Position numbers and translations under genes: made by a program
Assembly: GCA_030411725.1 (NCBI GenBank)
Contig: MU839827.1
Coordinates: 1,860,001-1,924,000 of the forward strand
Source: Echria macrotheca
Lineage: Eukaryota > Ascomycota > Sordariomycetes > Sordariales > Schizotheciaceae
Direction: 5' to 3'
DNA length: 64,000 nt
In this document: one piece after another, positions 12,630 through 23,345 of the stretch
Numbering within the stretch: position 1 is the first letter of the stretch
How the letters are laid out: each line of letters begins with the position of its first letter
Notes under the pieces: generated by a model
Told to the model about the DNA's origin: nothing
What the model saw: the letters and a program-made list of their open reading frames with translations, nothing else
Databases searched by the model: none

Positions 12630-15143
12630 TTGAAGTGCCGGGTCGAGGCGACCGGGCGCGGGTGCTGAAGCGCATAAGACCCAAGACGAGGCTTTCGTAG
12701 ATGCCGTTTCCATAGGCGGGGTGTCGCACCCGCCAATGCCGATTTGGACAGATCTTGGAGGGCATCTGATCTGGGCAGCACGTTTTATACCTAGCAGATG
12801 CTCAGCTGGCTGGACAAAAGGCGCTTCCGCGGCTGACTAGACACGACTGGCTGCTGTGGAGATATTTGCCCGACCTCGGCACTCCAGCACAGCTGCATCG
12901 TGTCTGCTGGTGATTCCAACGCCAAAGGTCGTATTCGTGGCAGAACGCCTTCAGCACACATCGCTTCGCCCGAGGAAACCGTCCAGAAATTGCATTACTG
13001 CTGTCGTCGTATGGCGGGTGGACGAATACACCATCGAGTGCCGACGGCATCTGGCAACGTACGCTGAACGTATGCTGAGTGGACTCGCCGGTTATGGTGG
13101 TGACCGGGAGGACTCTGGGTTGCGAGACTCACCGCCATTGCTCGTTGCTTCGGCGGGCGCGGCATAAGCCAACAGCAGACATTATCCCGTCAAATCGGTC
13201 TGTCAGCCGGGTTGAGATCCTCGTTTCGGCTTTCTGCGTGACATAATCATGGCGAGAGTCGGCATTGACGAGCTGCCGTGCTCTCTCGCATCTCACGGCC
13301 GCTTGGAGCATTCATGCGGCGGAGAGACAGAGACTTTCTCTTGTTGGTGGTACTTGTACTCGAAGAATTGCCACAAACGGAAAAGCCTGGAATCCGTACT
13401 GTTCCCCTGGTTCCGAAGAAGGGTGCCTTCGCCACCACCAGCCACCTTCGTCAAACAATTGGGGCCTTGAAGGCGGGAGTCGTGCGCGGCGGTGAATTCC
13501 GGAAGTCAGGCTCGAATAGAATACGCCGAGGCGACCAAGATGCGACAGTACTCCGCCTCTTTCCAAATTCTAGTTCTCTCCTTCACAACTGTTCACCCTT
13601 CTCCGGAATTCTCTTGGGCCTCGCGTTCTCGTTTCCTGAGTCACCCGGCCGTCTGGATGTGTATAGATCTTCACTAGATGGCTAAGCCTGAATCACCGCA
13701 GTGGCAACCCGAACGTCGGCGAGTTTGTAAGTTCGGCGACTTGTTTTGAGAACTACATAACGACTCTGGACCTTCCGGTTTGGAGTCTGGGAAGGATCTT
13801 ATACGGATTCGAGCCCCCCCGGGTCCTCTGGCAATTTTGTTTCTTTGCCATCCTTCTGTGCCTTCCCACCCATGCATCTACAGTAAGGCAGACAGCTGGG
13901 AATTCTCGGGTTTCTAGCCCAGCACCGCTTGTCTCTGGACTTTTTCCAGAGACTCCGAGTCGACAAGTGCCCGCCGATTCGGGCATCTTCCGCGTGTTGA
14001 CAAGAGGGCTCGTTGCCGACTTTAGACAGCTGCGTCGCTAGTTAGCGGCACGAGGGGAAGCTGAGAGCAGTTTGAGGAGAAGCCGAGAGAAGAAGAGGGA
14101 GAAGCTGGACCGGGGCAGACATCGGATGCCGTAAGCCAGTGGACAGGCGACCAAAAGCAGAATAGCCTCGATCGCAGGCCAGTCACAGCAGCAGCCCTGG
14201 GTCTTCGTCGCTCCACACCCCCTCGCGCGCTCTCCACAGCGCCCACAGTCTCCCCCTCTCAGAGGTTGAGAGGCCAGCTGCAGTGGCAGGGGAGCGTCCA
14301 CACTGGGTGGTCCGCCGCACACCCTCCCAGCAGCCAGTCAGGGCGCCCTGTTCCTTTTGGAAGCAGCGCTGCCGTTGCCCCATCACTCCTGGACACCCGA
14401 ACCAGCCCTTTCACACAGACAGGTCCCCCCGCCCGCCGCCCGTTGCCCGTCGACCTGTCCATCACCCGTCTGTCGCCCAGTTCCTCGCCCACCCGCCGTG
14501 GCCGCCCGACCAAAAGTAGCAGCCAACCCCCAGATCGCAGGTGACTTCATCACCACCCATTCATTCTCTCCCCCGTCACCACCCTCGACAGCTACGACAA
14601 CACGAGTCGCGACAGTGTGCACCCGGCCGGACTTTTGGGCTGGCCCTGACCGTCTTTGCAGCCCGTTGAACAGAACTCGCCTCTGCTTCTCCACTGTTTG
14701 CATGGCCTGCGCCGTCTCATTCGCAACCAGGATCCCGAGGTGCTAGCAACAACAAAACAACCGACAAGGTTCGGACACGCACCACAACAACTCCACCCTT
14801 CGAACCCAGGGCCTCCCTTCCTTATCATCACGCCTGTACCCCGATCCTCCGCTCTCTCGATCTGTTTTGTCCCGCTCGCCGCTCCCCGGCCAGCACCGCT
14901 TCTCTTCACAACAAAGTCGTCTTTCCATCAGACCACCCGTGTCGGCACTCGACCGCTTCTTCAGGCCCGCAGCCTTCGCCGCTTTACAACCCCCCCACCC
15001 TTCCTCCTTGATCCCTCAACGCCTCCCATGCAATAGCAGCATCGTCTCGACAGCCGGTTGCTGCCCTCAAGTCGATACCCGCTGGCTCCCTGAGAAGCCT
15101 CGAAACCACAGCGCTTGTGCCGGTGCTGTGAAGCATTTTCATC

Positions 15144-16847
15144 ATGGCTGCCCTTCCGCCAGATCCGTGGAAAGTGTTAGGTGTCGACAAGGCGGCCGAC
15201 AAGTCTGAGATCCGGACGGCATACAAGAAGCTTGTGCTGAAGTGCCATCCCGACAAGGTCCAAGACGCCACGCTCAAAGCGCAGAAGCAGGATGAGTTTC
15301 AGAAAGTGCAGTCAGCCTACGAGCTTCTCAACGATGACAACGAGCGCGCGAAATACGAGGAGCAGGTCAAGCTCATGGAGCTGCGGAAGCAGGCCGCCAT
15401 GATGGCCAAGAACATGCCCAACTCGTCTGCCTCTCGGTCGTCTCCGCGGCATTATGAGATTCGGACGGCCGAGCCCAGGCACAAGACGTCGGCGATGCCT
15501 TCGGGCGGAGCCAAGGTATATGCCTATGCGTCACGCTCACATGAGGAGATGCCGTCCCGCATTTATGCGTTCGACGATGGAGAGAAGCATGCCCGACGCA
15601 CAGCGAGCTATGAGAAGGCCTCATTCCGCGACGAGGACCGACGGGAAAAGGATGACCGGAGACGCCGGAGAGATGACGATGAGTTTAGGATACGAGAGCG
15701 CCTTCGCGAGAAGGAGAAGGAGGTCAGGGAGAGAGAGGAGCGCGAAGCCCGGAAGGCCGAGAGGAAGCGATCCGAGAAGGAGCGAGATAAGGAGCGGAAG
15801 CGCAACGTCGAGGAGAGGCATCGCCGATACGCTTCTCCGTACATCGAGGATAACGAGTCGGAGGACCAGCAGGGGCTCCCTCCCAAGTCGGAGAAGAAGC
15901 GGTCGCCGAGCAAGAAGCCGTACGAAGGCCGTGAGCGGGAGCGCGAGCGTGAAAAGTCGTCGGCCTCACGCCGGCCCCCTTCGCCCCACCCCGAGACTGT
16001 CCAGCCCGCCGTACCGCCCACATCGCTAGGTCAGGAACCGGAATATCAAGACAACCTGGAGAGAGCGGCCACTTACATTGAGCGGTCGAGACGACAACCG
16101 ACGTTTTCGTCGAGCCGCGGCAGTGCCGCTGCCGAGTTCTATGCGCCGCCGGTTGTGCCGACGCCCCCACCTGCTGATCCGGATGATGAGATGCGCGCTG
16201 CCGCACGAGCAGCGGGTCGTCGCTCCTCGCACGAGGCGTCCAAGTCGCGGGAGAAGCTGCCGCCCTCGAAAGCTCCTTTCATCGTCGATGCATCTTCGCC
16301 CAAGAGCGGCCGCGGCATTCCGCCTCAGCTGCACAAATCGCACACGTCGCCCCTCACCGTGCCCTTGGAATCGTCATCGCCTCCTCGCATTGGTGTCCAT
16401 CGTTCGAGCACTCAGGAGTACTCCAGCTCGGTACCCCAGATGCCCCCGACCTTCTCCCGGACACAAACGTGGGCTCCGGGCGGTCAAGACCGTCTTCACG
16501 AGTTTTACGCTGCCGAAGACTCGGAAGATGATCACCATCATCGCCGTCACCGCCGGGGTAGTCGTCGTACACGGTCTCCCGAGTCCCCGGCTGTTCAGAC
16601 ATACAAGGTCGTGGACGGCACCAAGACGACCAAGATGGACCCGCACTACGGATCATCTTATGGCGAGTCACCCAACTCTCGCAGGTATATGCCTGCTGAG
16701 GCGTATGACGCACCGAGCCCCTCGTATCCTGGGTACATCAAGGTCAAGGAGGCGCGGGCCTATGGTCCCGCCGATGTCAAGTACAGCGAGGTGCCTTACA
16801 ACGTGTCGTACTCGCGTGATCACTACAACGGAGTGTACGCGTCGTGA
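15144..16847 (+). CDS. J-domain (DnaJ/Hsp40) protein with charged coiled-coil
   Basis: Single exon of 567 residues. The J domain occupies about residues 7-75 (DPWKVLGVDKAADKSEIR), with the Hsp70-stimulating HPD motif at 35-37. Residues about 145-260 are extremely rich in Arg, Glu, Lys and Asp and should form a long helix or coiled-coil. The rest is Ser/Pro/Arg-rich and probably disordered. There is no Gly/Phe region or zinc finger, so it is a class C (type III) J-protein that would activate an Hsp70 for a specific client or place. The charged, SR-like composition hints at a nuclear location, but that is inference. The start is the first in-frame ATG, next to the J domain. Confidence 0.88.
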   Translation: MAALPPDPWKVLGVDKAADKSEIRTAYKKLVLKCHPDKVQDATLKAQKQDEFQKVQSAYELLNDDNERAKYEEQVKLMELRKQAAMMAKNMPNSSASRSSPRHYEIRTAEPRHKTSAMPSGGAKVYAYASRSHEEMPSRIYAFDDGEKHARRTASYEKASFRDEDRREKDDRRRRRDDDEFRIRERLREKEKEVREREEREARKAERKRSEKERDKERKRNVEERHRRYASPYIEDNESEDQQGLPPKSEKKRSPSKKPYEGREREREREKSSASRRPPSPHPETVQPAVPPTSLGQEPEYQDNLERAATYIERSRRQPTFSSSRGSAAAEFYAPPVVPTPPPADPDDEMRAAARAAGRRSSHEASKSREKLPPSKAPFIVDASSPKSGRGIPPQLHKSHTSPLTVPLESSSPPRIGVHRSSTQEYSSSVPQMPPTFSRTQTWAPGGQDRLHEFYAAEDSEDDHHHRRHRRGSRRTRSPESPAVQTYKVVDGTKTTKMDPHYGSSYGESPNSRRYMPAEAYDAPSPSYPGYIKVKEARAYGPADVKYSEVPYNVSYSRDHYNGVYAS

Positions 16848-19696
16848 AGCGGCCACCTCGTGTAACCGCCATCGCCGTGCAGGATCCCGGGCTCTGGCTG
16901 GGCCGTGTTGGCAGCGCGATTCGACGCTCGAAACCCGTCGGCTATCGGCCGCGACGGCAAGGAATTGCCGAGGCCCCGGCAGTGGCCGCTCGGCCCGCTT
17001 CACGCCCGTCGATTTTCTCTGGACGGTGTATTTTTGGCGGCTTTATAATCTCTAATTGGGTTAGGTTGTTTATCTTACCAGTTATGTTTTTGTTATTCTC
17101 GCTTCTCTGGCTCACGGCGTTTCGGCTGGTTGTTTTTCGTTTCTTCCGGTTTCTTTACTCTAAAGACATGAACGAAACACTTCATGAGAAACAGTAACGA
17201 AACCACACATGTTTTTATACGAACGATTTGGGCATTTTCTAGGCTGGTTTCACGCGGGAGCGCGGGGTCCGAGGACACACCGAAGCTAGGCAGCGAGACG
17301 AGGCAGCAGAGCCCAACGGGGCGGGTCACCACGCGGTTGCGACGGATTATTCCAAAAAGCACCTGCGGATTTCGGTCAAGGTCGTTCGGTCGGCGAGACG
17401 CGCGCAACAAGATGCAGGCACCGTCACGAAAATACTTTCTGGCGGGCTAGCGCCTCGCCACTGCGACTACCGACCAACCGAGAACGACTACAGCCTGCGT
17501 CAATCGATCTGCCTGGATACATCGGATGCCTCGTTGGGCGCTCGCCAGCTCTTTGGAATGGGCCGTGGGCCCGAGAGTGGAATGCATCATGACCTTTCCC
17601 TATATTCCGGTTGTATTTATGACTGATGGTCGAACGGACGCCATGCAAAGAACACACATACGAAGAACTGATTGCATAGTTTGAGTTGTCTTTTTCTGTC
17701 TGGGAACGGCGGGGGTTTATTTTATCTCTTCGCGGATTTAGGGCGTCGGCGTGTGGTTCCTTCTCACTCTGTTGCTTTTTTTTCTGATCTCGCAAATCTT
17801 GGACTCTCAAGCATATTTTATTCATAGCCAAGGTGTTGGAATTACATTCTTTTTATTGTTGTTTGTCAGACGGGGGTGGGTGGTGGCCAGGGACAGAGGA
17901 CACCCACATACAACACACACAGCTTGATGCGAGCAAACACCAAAGCTACAGAGGCAGAGGTCTGGGCGGACCATTGGGAGGAAATGAACATTTTTGGGAG
18001 AGGTTTTCACTTTTCAGCTCTCTCTTTGGTTTCTCTTCTCTCGAGATACTGGTCTTGGCTTTTCTGATGGGGTTTAACTATGGCGAGACGAGAGGAAGAT
18101 GGGGGTGGATGTTTGGCCCAGAGTTTTGCAGCGATCAGAAAAGATATGGATTTGTTTCGAGAGTTTAGACGGGAGGGAGGGAGCGGGAGGGATGGATCAT
18201 GGATGAGAAGGGGGGGCGGAGGGGATGAATGGGATATGTCATGTAGTTGGGAATGAATTATGAGACTCTTTATGACTCTTGTTCTATCACACGATCACAG
18301 GATTACCATCATGCAGCGAATGTATATGCGTGTGAATCTGTTTTTTAAGATGTTGTGTCTGGAAGGGGGATTTGGGATTCTGGATGGGGGACAGAAGACC
18401 CACTTGACACGGGAGGCCTCTCGCGAGAGCTGCTTGGGACCAGAGCAAGGTTTGGGAATCACGACGTACCGGTATGTTACATGATGCGTCTCGGGGATTC
18501 GGTGGCCATGTATTCTCCGTGTGCTTCGTTACGCGTCATCTTTGCCTTGTTGTTTTCCTGGGGTTTACGGTTTGCGTTTTGCGTTGTGGCGGTGTTGAAC
18601 TAGAGATTGGAGATGGGACCTCGTCCTTAGACAAGGAGAAGGAGGCGACATGTGTTCATTCATTTTGCCTATCTATCTAGCGTGTCCGTGTCTGAAATAG
18701 TCCAAGAAAGACAGACAGACCATTCTATCTTGGAGTGAGTAGACTATTATTTTGAAGAGAACCCCATCTCCATCACTTGCGTCTCGAGGTATACCGAAAT
18801 TAGTACTCCGTACCAGAATATCTCGACCGCTGCAGTAGAAACGAAGAGAATACAACATAAACAAATATGCATAAACCCGTACTGCTCCGATGAACATTTA
18901 CATTACATAGAGAAAGGTATATATATATATTTGTGTGTCTTCTATACGCCCATACTCTTATTTTTCAACACACTGTGAGCTGTGAGCAAGCAACTGCAAA
19001 GTTGGTCAACTTATTATACCCCCCGTCGCAGGCAGGCAAGTACCATCACGATGATAAACAGTCCAGCAACCAGCAACCCATCGAAATCTAACCGAGGAAA
19101 CGAGCCTCCCATTCAGCTAAAGTGAAAGAAGCCAGGAATCCGCCTCACCGCCACATTGTACGTACATCGCCTTCCCATCCATCGCCTTCCCATCGCCAAG
19201 CATCCGCGTCCGCGTCAACCGACTCGACTCGACTGGGACTCGAACTCGACAGGCTCCCTCCCTCCCGCAAGCTCCCGCAAGAATCCACAATCCCATGTGC
19301 CCATCTCCCAGGTGACACACACACACATACTCACCCGATGATCAACCGATCCCTCGCATCGCCAGGCATCCATCCATCCACGCCATCCTTCCAGTGGCGA
19401 TCGAGGTCGTTCGTGGAGAAAACGAACTGGCGGTGAGAGTTACCTTCCACGCCTTCCTTCACCGATCCAAAGCCGTAACCGTCACTTCGCAACACACATG
19501 CCTGCCTGCCTGCAGAAACAAAAACGAAAAAAAAAGGAATGCAACTCATCACGTGTCTTCTCTAATAAGTACACCGTCAATTTGCCAATGTACCTAAATT
19601 ATGTATGTAATGCGCCAGCGCCAGCTAAAAACAGTTGCCTCGTGACTCCTCTCTCCGAGCATCTATCCACAGAGTCCAAGTCCAGACCGTTTTATT
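16848..19696. other. Intergenic region between tail-to-tail genes, no gene seen
   Basis: This 2.8-kb stretch lies between the 3' ends of the J-protein gene and the sterol acyltransferase gene. It is locally T-rich, which is typical of 3' untranslated and terminator DNA, and includes purine tracts near 18170-18240 and a short TA repeat near 18920. Small open frames exist on both strands but none has protein-like composition. Confidence 0.6.
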
Positions 19697-21543
19697 CTAG
19701 ACCAACACATACAGCGAGCATATCTGCAACCACGAAAATTAGCTTCAACTCTTTCTCTGACCCAAGAAAAAAAAACGTACCAAGCTCAGCCCGAGAATCA
19801 TGCTGCACCAAAAACACACATTATTCAACGTCTTCTTCCCCCTCACCCACCTCGTCCGCTGGAGCATCACAATCGGCAGCTGCAGCATCTGACACACGAA
19901 CCCGTACCCGCGCAGCTTCTTGGTGATGCACGCCATCACAATCTCGTGGCCGACGGCGCTGATCAGAAACGTAATGACCGTCGCGTACGCCTTGCCAATG
20001 TGCGGCCGGCTCGCGCTGTAGACGTGCCTGCGCAGAAAGCTGTAGACCGGCACGTTCCACTCGCGCGAGAACTCCATCCAGTCGGTGCTGTTCCACCAGT
20101 CCGAGTAGAAGTGGCGATCGGCAAAGTGCGTGATCTCGGCGAACGCGCCGAGCACGTACTCGAATATAACGAGAAACACAAGCAGAAAGGTCAGCATGAA
20201 GGGGAAGAGAAGCCATGAGATGGTCTCGGCCAGGATGAGCAGCACTTCGAGCGAGCTGAGTGCCGATTCTGGCGTCCGTCTCGACGGGTCCAGCCGTATG
20301 CTGGCGTCAACCAGGGCCGGGAGGATGAATTCTTCCGATATAATGGTGAGCAGGAATATGCACCCGAACGTGGCGGCGATCTTGGAAAGCAGATTCTGCC
20401 AGTCGATGGCATCGGTGCGCGGATACTCTATCTCGTAGCACAGTGTCGGGCAGCAGAGGTAGTCGAGGTAGTTCGCCCACGTCAGGTTGGATGGGTAGGT
20501 GATGTTGCCAATGGGACTTGTCAGCTCGCGCGCCAGATCCTCGCGCAACTGTGCGATCTCGTCGTCTTCGGCCTCGGCAGCCACATGCCCATTCTGCTTG
20601 GCTTTTCCACGAGCTTCGGCCCGCTTAGGGCTGGCTATGGTGCCCATGGGGTTCTCGGTCGTCGGGTACAGGTAGGCTGGTGCTCGCGAGGCGGTTGAAG
20701 GGTTGTCAAGAGCCCGTAACCGCTTCTCGGTCTCGCTTAGATGGCCGTTGTAAAACGTATAGGAATGCATCTTCATCAGCAGCACCATGGTGTGGAGCAG
20801 GAGAAAGACCTGGGCGGTCCATGTCCACTCGAGCAGAAACGGTATGGCAATCCAGAAAGACAGCCATGCAACCTGGTATAGGCTCATAAAGACTACGCCC
20901 CCTTTACTCCACGAGAGGGGACTGTTTGCCGGTACGGATCGAAATAGCTTCTGCATGGGCAGAGATACGGCGGTGCTCGCGACCATCATAAAGTCGGCAA
21001 CCGCCAAGTGCCACAGCTTGACCGTGAAAAGACCCCAGATCTGGACGCGCATGGGATAACCGGTATCCTTGATGTTGCGCAACATGCTGGTGATGGCCAT
21101 GATGGCCAGGCCGATCCAGAACAGGGTGAAGAAGCCATGGAAATCGCGGTAGTCGCTGTTGGGGTCGAAGTGCGATACGCGACTGGCGAACTCTATGGTC
21201 GGGAAGATTCGGCGGCGCTGCTCGGCGCGGACCTGTTTGCGGGCCGTCGAGAGCGATAGAACCGAGGGGGGAGCATCCTGAGGAATCGGCGTCGATCGGC
21301 CACTGTGCAGAATGCAAGGTCAACGAGGATCCAAAGGGAGAGCGAGAAAGAGAGAGACCCGTCGGGGCTGTCTCACCTCGTCGTGCCCGTGTTGAGGCCC
21401 GTCCCCGGGACCTCGAGGTTGCCATTGAGTTCCGAGACGTTGCTGGTCTGCGAGAGGTGGGACAACTGTTGGTGGATGGGTTTTCGTGGATGCGGGCGAG
21501 CCAAATGGTCGCCGTCATAGACATCGGCTGCCGTCGAGGTCAT
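19697..21543 (-). CDS. are2: Sterol O-acyltransferase (MBOAT family)
   Basis: Three exons: 21543-21377, 21302-19781 and a 27-nt terminal exon 19723-19697, about 571 residues. The 74-bp intron has a GTGAGA donor. The 57-bp intron has a GTACGT donor and a TTGCAG acceptor and replaces a read-through tail (VRFFFLGQRKS) with the family-like end ICSLYVLV. The protein is a multi-pass ER membrane enzyme that esterifies sterols with fatty acyl-CoA for lipid droplet storage. Diagnostic motifs are FYSDWWN at about 451-457 and the catalytic His of SAVGHEIVM at about 508, as in yeast Are1/Are2. Several hydrophobic segments follow residue 110. DGAT1-type diacylglycerol acyltransferase is the main alternative, but the FYSDWWNSTDW context favours ACAT/ARE. 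The symbol is by family analogy. Confidence 0.88.
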
Positions 21544-22052
21544 GGTCCCTGAGCCGGGAAAAGAATTGCGAGGGGCGTTTGCTTGCAATGCGGGACGGGA
21601 GAGTCTCAGATCTCCCCGGATTTCCAATATCTCATGTGTAGGTATTCTGGAAGCGAAGCCATTCAATTCCTCGTTATCGGGTCGGCCGATAATCAATCAT
21701 GATGGATGCCAATTTGCTGTCAGACAAGAACCCGCTTTCTGTGCTTTCTAGAATACACTACAGTACGGAAACGACCCTTCAAATTGACACCGCGCCTCGG
21801 CAGTCGTCAGCTCTCCAGAACTACGTCACTTCTCCACGTGATCGCCAAGGGTCTTCGAGGGGTTGACAACTACGACTGGTCTTGAACCCCAGATGTGTCA
21901 TCGTACACCGAAGCCCGAGGCCTGGAGATGTTCATGCCCCGAGTTCGACTCTGAGGATGGGTAGTACACCTGTCACCGAGTTCCTCAGTGGCGCACTTGT
22001 GTGGTGTTGAAGCATTTCACCTAGAGAGTGCCAAGAACTTCCATGCAGGTAT

Positions 22053-22128
22053 GTTAGAATCGAGGGATGCTGCATCACCTAGAACCATAGTTGGATGAAA
22101 TCGCTTCTGCAGGAGTTCGTGGCATGTC
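22053..22128 (-). repeat. Dispersed repeat segment B, copy 2
   Basis: Inverted copy of 12554-12629 (72 of 76 positions identical). On the plus strand it begins GTTAGAATCGAGGG, preceded by T at 22052. Neither flank is shared with the other copy. Confidence 0.75.
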
Positions 22129-22423
22129 TGTAAAAACGAATCCTCTTATTAATTTTGCAACGCTACCCCAGCCATTACCCTACGTTCTAGCTTCCATGAC
22201 TCTCTGTCACTTCCCCTTCTACTCCTCGTCCTGTTTATCTCCATCCGCGCCTTGTCTGTCCCTGTCTGTATCTTACTCGCTGATCGCCACAGAAACCATG
22301 AACTCAAGTACTTGGCGAAGTTGACGGTCGTAGCCTAAATATTAGAACCATCCATATGCATAGAAACAGGATCAAACTTACTACCACTATACCTAGATTC
22401 ATGATTTTACCCAGAATTGGTCC

Positions 22424-22735
22424 CTAATGCCCTAGGAAGCCGAAGAGACTGGACTTTTGCTCTATGGTGTTCAGACGCTGCAGTATCTGCTGGATCTGGT
22501 TCCCTTGTTCTCGGACCATCTTCGCTAGCTCCTTGACATCGGGCTGCTGCGGTACTTGTGTTATCTCAGCAGCAGGCAATTCCTCCGCCTCGCGCTCCTT
22601 CTCGTTCTTGGGCTCGTCCTCAATTCTGATAGTGATAGTTATCTTCGTGGTGGGGAATATGTAGATCGAGCCGTCCGCCTCAAAATCGCATGTCTCGAGC
22701 CATCGGGACACTTTGAGGGATGGGTCGTGTTCCAT
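22424..22735 (-). CDS. Small hypothetical coiled-coil protein
   Basis: Open frame of 103 residues from ATG 22735. The composition is protein-like rather than random. A predicted beta-rich block (SIYIFPTTKITITIRIED) is followed by an acidic linker, a C-terminal heptad-like helix (ELAKMVREQGNQIQQILQRL) and a short hydrophobic end (SLFGFLGH). The frame stays open and acidic (DDPEEEDKS) for about 25 codons upstream of this Met before a stop, so the true start may be upstream. A separate frame at 22908 begins MLSRSVLRVPVLLRWR, which looks like a mitochondrial presequence. An intron near 22845-22780 could join the two, but its splice signals are weak. I do not recognise the family. Confidence 0.4.
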   Translation of the reverse strand: MEHDPSLKVSRWLETCDFEADGSIYIFPTTKITITIRIEDEPKNEKEREAEELPAAEITQVPQQPDVKELAKMVREQGNQIQQILQRLNTIEQKSSLFGFLGH

Positions 22736-22949
22736 CGCAGTGGTGGGATGGAGTGTGGACTTGTCTTCTTCCTCGGGATCGTCTGTGTGGGCGGTGACGC
22801 CGGGGTATGATCATTTGTGGGATTGAGACGTTGACTCGTTGATACTGACGACTGGATAATCCGCCAGCGAAGCAACACGGGAACACGTAGTACTGAACGG
22901 CTGAGCATATTGTTGTGTCTTGGCTGTGAAAGGATTGTTGTGTTGCTTG

Positions 22950-23194
22950 GAGAATGAAGGGAGAAAAATGGGAGCGCAGCCAGCCATTTATCCCCCCAGC
23001 AGCTTTTCCCATGCGAAGCGTTCGGATTTGGATGAGTGGTCCATAGCGTCGAGTCGGATCTGGAGTTGATGTATCTCGTTACGGAGCTCTGATACCATTT
23101 GATAGAGTTCTTTCATGGTGGGAAAATGGAGGGAGAAGAATGGGAGCGTAGCCAGCTATTTATCTTCTCCAGCAGCCTTTCCCATGCGAAGCGT
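22950..23194. repeat. Local duplication of about 73 bp
   Basis: Blocks 22950-23022 and 23121-23194 are direct copies in which most differences are transitions. Each contains TCCCATGCGAAGCGTT. A third partial copy of that core, with further C/T and G/A changes, follows at 23201-23218. On the minus strand the block encodes RFAWE(K/R)LL. This may be a decayed tandem array. Confidence 0.65.
22988..23116 (-). CDS. Possible 42-residue coiled-coil micro-ORF
   Basis: A short ATG-initiated frame reading MKELYQMVSELRNEIHQLQ and ending RFAWEKLLGG. Hydrophobic residues recur at heptad spacing, so a short amphipathic helix is expected. It overlaps the local duplication, and its second Met codon lies in a 12-bp match to the canonical initiator-tRNA primer-binding site of copia retroelements (minus strand, 23097-23086). 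It could be a small gene, an upstream exon of the ORF at 22424-22735, or a decayed element. Coding status is uncertain. Confidence 0.25.
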   Translation of the reverse strand: MKELYQMVSELRNEIHQLQIRLDAMDHSSKSERFAWEKLLGG

Positions 23195-23300
23195 TTGCTT
23201 TCCCATGTGAAGTGTTTGCGTCATCGTCCGAACCACAGCAGTGCTATGTGGCAAGCGCACCTTAAAATATTGCTAACTCTGTTGACTGATGATGGGAAGC

Positions 23301-23345
23301 TGTATTCAGTGGTGCTTCCGGCCGGGACTTGATCCTACGTACAGC
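23301..23345 (-). repeat. Dispersed repeat segment A, copy 2
   Basis: Inverted copy of 12224-12268 with two transitions in 45 bp. On the plus strand the core reads TGGTGCTTCCGGCCGGG preceded by TTCAG. This could be a primer-binding site just inside a long terminal repeat or, on the minus strand, a tRNA-like 3' half. Confidence 0.7.

Larger units (their letters stand above)
9426..15143. other. Gene-poor 5.7-kb intergenic region
   Basis: No reading frame here resembles a known or plausible protein. The longest (298 residues, minus strand, 10906-11802) is Arg/Pro/Ser-rich with overlapping open frames, as expected for GC-rich noncoding DNA. Repeat fragments occur at 12224-12268 and 12554-12629. 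From roughly 14200 to 15140 the plus strand is strongly C/T-rich, which looks like the promoter and long leader of the J-domain gene starting at 15144. Confidence 0.6.
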
